From a virus: a DNA stretch of 21,808 nt. The stretch is taken from positions 1-21,808 of the IMG/VR virus record IMGVR_UViG_3300047175_000264. One strand, given 5' to 3'. The position numbers were made by a program, and so were the translations under genes. This document shows positions 21,515 through 21,808 of the stretch, one piece after another. The stretch's first letter is position 1; each line of letters begins with the position of its first letter. Below the pieces are notes generated by a model. That model ran no database searches. It saw nothing but the letters and a program-made list of their open reading frames with translations, and was not told the origin of the DNA.

Positions 21515-21808
21515 TTATAGAAAGACGGGGTATGGGTAAGGCTCGCCCTCAAGCACGGTCCCTGCGGTGATCAGACCCCAGGTGTCCGGATGACCGGCCT
21601 GCCTTGGCAGGCGGTCACGCGGTTCTTCGGCCGCCGCCACGGCTTGTCGGCCCGGCGGGCGCCGCGCACCTATCCTGCGCCCGCGTTCCAGGACGGTATT
21701 TCGCCCAAGGCCCAAGCTGTCTGCGATGCGGTCCCAGGTCACGCCCTCCCGTCGCAGATCGCGGATTTGACTATCCAAACCAGGCGTCCAGGCAATGCGG
21801 GACTTCAT
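21515..21808 (-). CDS. GcrA-like helix-turn-helix protein
   Basis: This is a 97-residue protein starting at the last base of the window, so the ATG is present but upstream context is unseen. The N-terminal part WTPGLDSQIRDLRREGVTWD followed by RIADSLGLGRNTVLERGRRI forms a Trp-led helix-turn-helix like that of GcrA-type regulators (W-T-x-x-x-x-x-x-L-x-x-L-x-x-E-G-x-S-x-x-x-I-A-x-x-L-G-x-x-R-x-x-V). The C-terminal part is a Pro/Arg linker and a conserved-looking end (WGLITAGTVLEGEPYPYPVF). It probably regulates phage genes or binds the phage genome before packaging; neither is shown by sequence alone. Its stop codon lies 10 nt before the DUF6362-like start and forms part of that gene's binding site region, so the two are coupled. 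Confidence 0.78.
   Translation of the reverse strand: MKSRIAWTPGLDSQIRDLRREGVTWDRIADSLGLGRNTVLERGRRIGARRPPGRQAVAAAEEPRDRLPRQAGHPDTWGLITAGTVLEGEPYPYPVFL

Noticed and set aside
1-21808. CRISPR array, tRNA genes, insertion sequences, attachment sites
   Set aside because: No regularly spaced direct repeats, no tRNA-like T-loop/acceptor pattern, no transposase and no paired att-like repeats were seen. The two AT-rich elements are hairpin repeats, not IS ends.

Overview
The window is the late (structural) region of a contractile-tailed prophage, or of a closely related phage-derived particle locus. It lies in a GC-rich genome, most likely an alphaproteobacterium. Gene content and protein style (a GcrA-like helix-turn-helix protein plus a DUF6362-like protein ahead of the terminase, and a Gly-rich fibre next to a fiber-tail adaptor) point to Rhodospirillales/Acetobacteraceae. 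That taxon is an inference from recall, not a search result. The window begins exactly on a stop codon (1-3, minus strand) and ends exactly on a start codon (21806-21808). No integrase, repressor, attachment site, endolysin, tRNA or rRNA gene is visible inside it.

All genes but one run on the minus strand, so the late operon reads from right to left. From 21808 the order is: GcrA-like HTH protein and DUF6362-like protein; a small acidic protein overlapping the large terminase; SPP1-type portal; scaffold-like protein; N4-gp56-type major capsid protein; three head-completion/neck proteins; tail sheath and tail tube; tail assembly chaperone; a small protein; a short tape-measure candidate; then a P2-like baseplate set (U-like, X, D/hub, V/spike, W, J, I). 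The operon ends with a host-recognition block (Gly-rich fibre, fiber-tail adaptor, beta-helix tailspike) and a small coiled-coil membrane protein that may belong to lysis. Many neighbours overlap by 1-16 nt or abut, as expected of one translationally coupled transcript. The head resembles N4/P22/SPP1-type heads without a protease gene, while the tail is P2-like, so the phage is a mosaic.

The strongest new observation is a complete programmed -1 frameshift cassette at the end of the tail assembly chaperone. It has a GGGAAAC slippery heptamer directly before the zero-frame stop, a 5-nt spacer, and a perfect 10-bp stem extended by an inner 5-bp stem. A 56-codon continuation in the -1 frame has a typical G-T extension look. 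An ordinary ORF list would miss this fusion.

Two AT-rich hairpin elements sit at module borders, one between baseplate gene I and the fibre gene and one next to a plus-strand lipoprotein gene. They share a 30-bp core at 29/30 identity, with their submodules in swapped order. They probably act as terminators or recombination seams, and the left copy contains a plausible promoter for the fibre block. The plus-strand lipoprotein gene (20412-20765) looks like a moron. A GCC/CCG trinucleotide run is read in two frames, giving Ala9 in the small upstream protein and Pro9 in the terminase.
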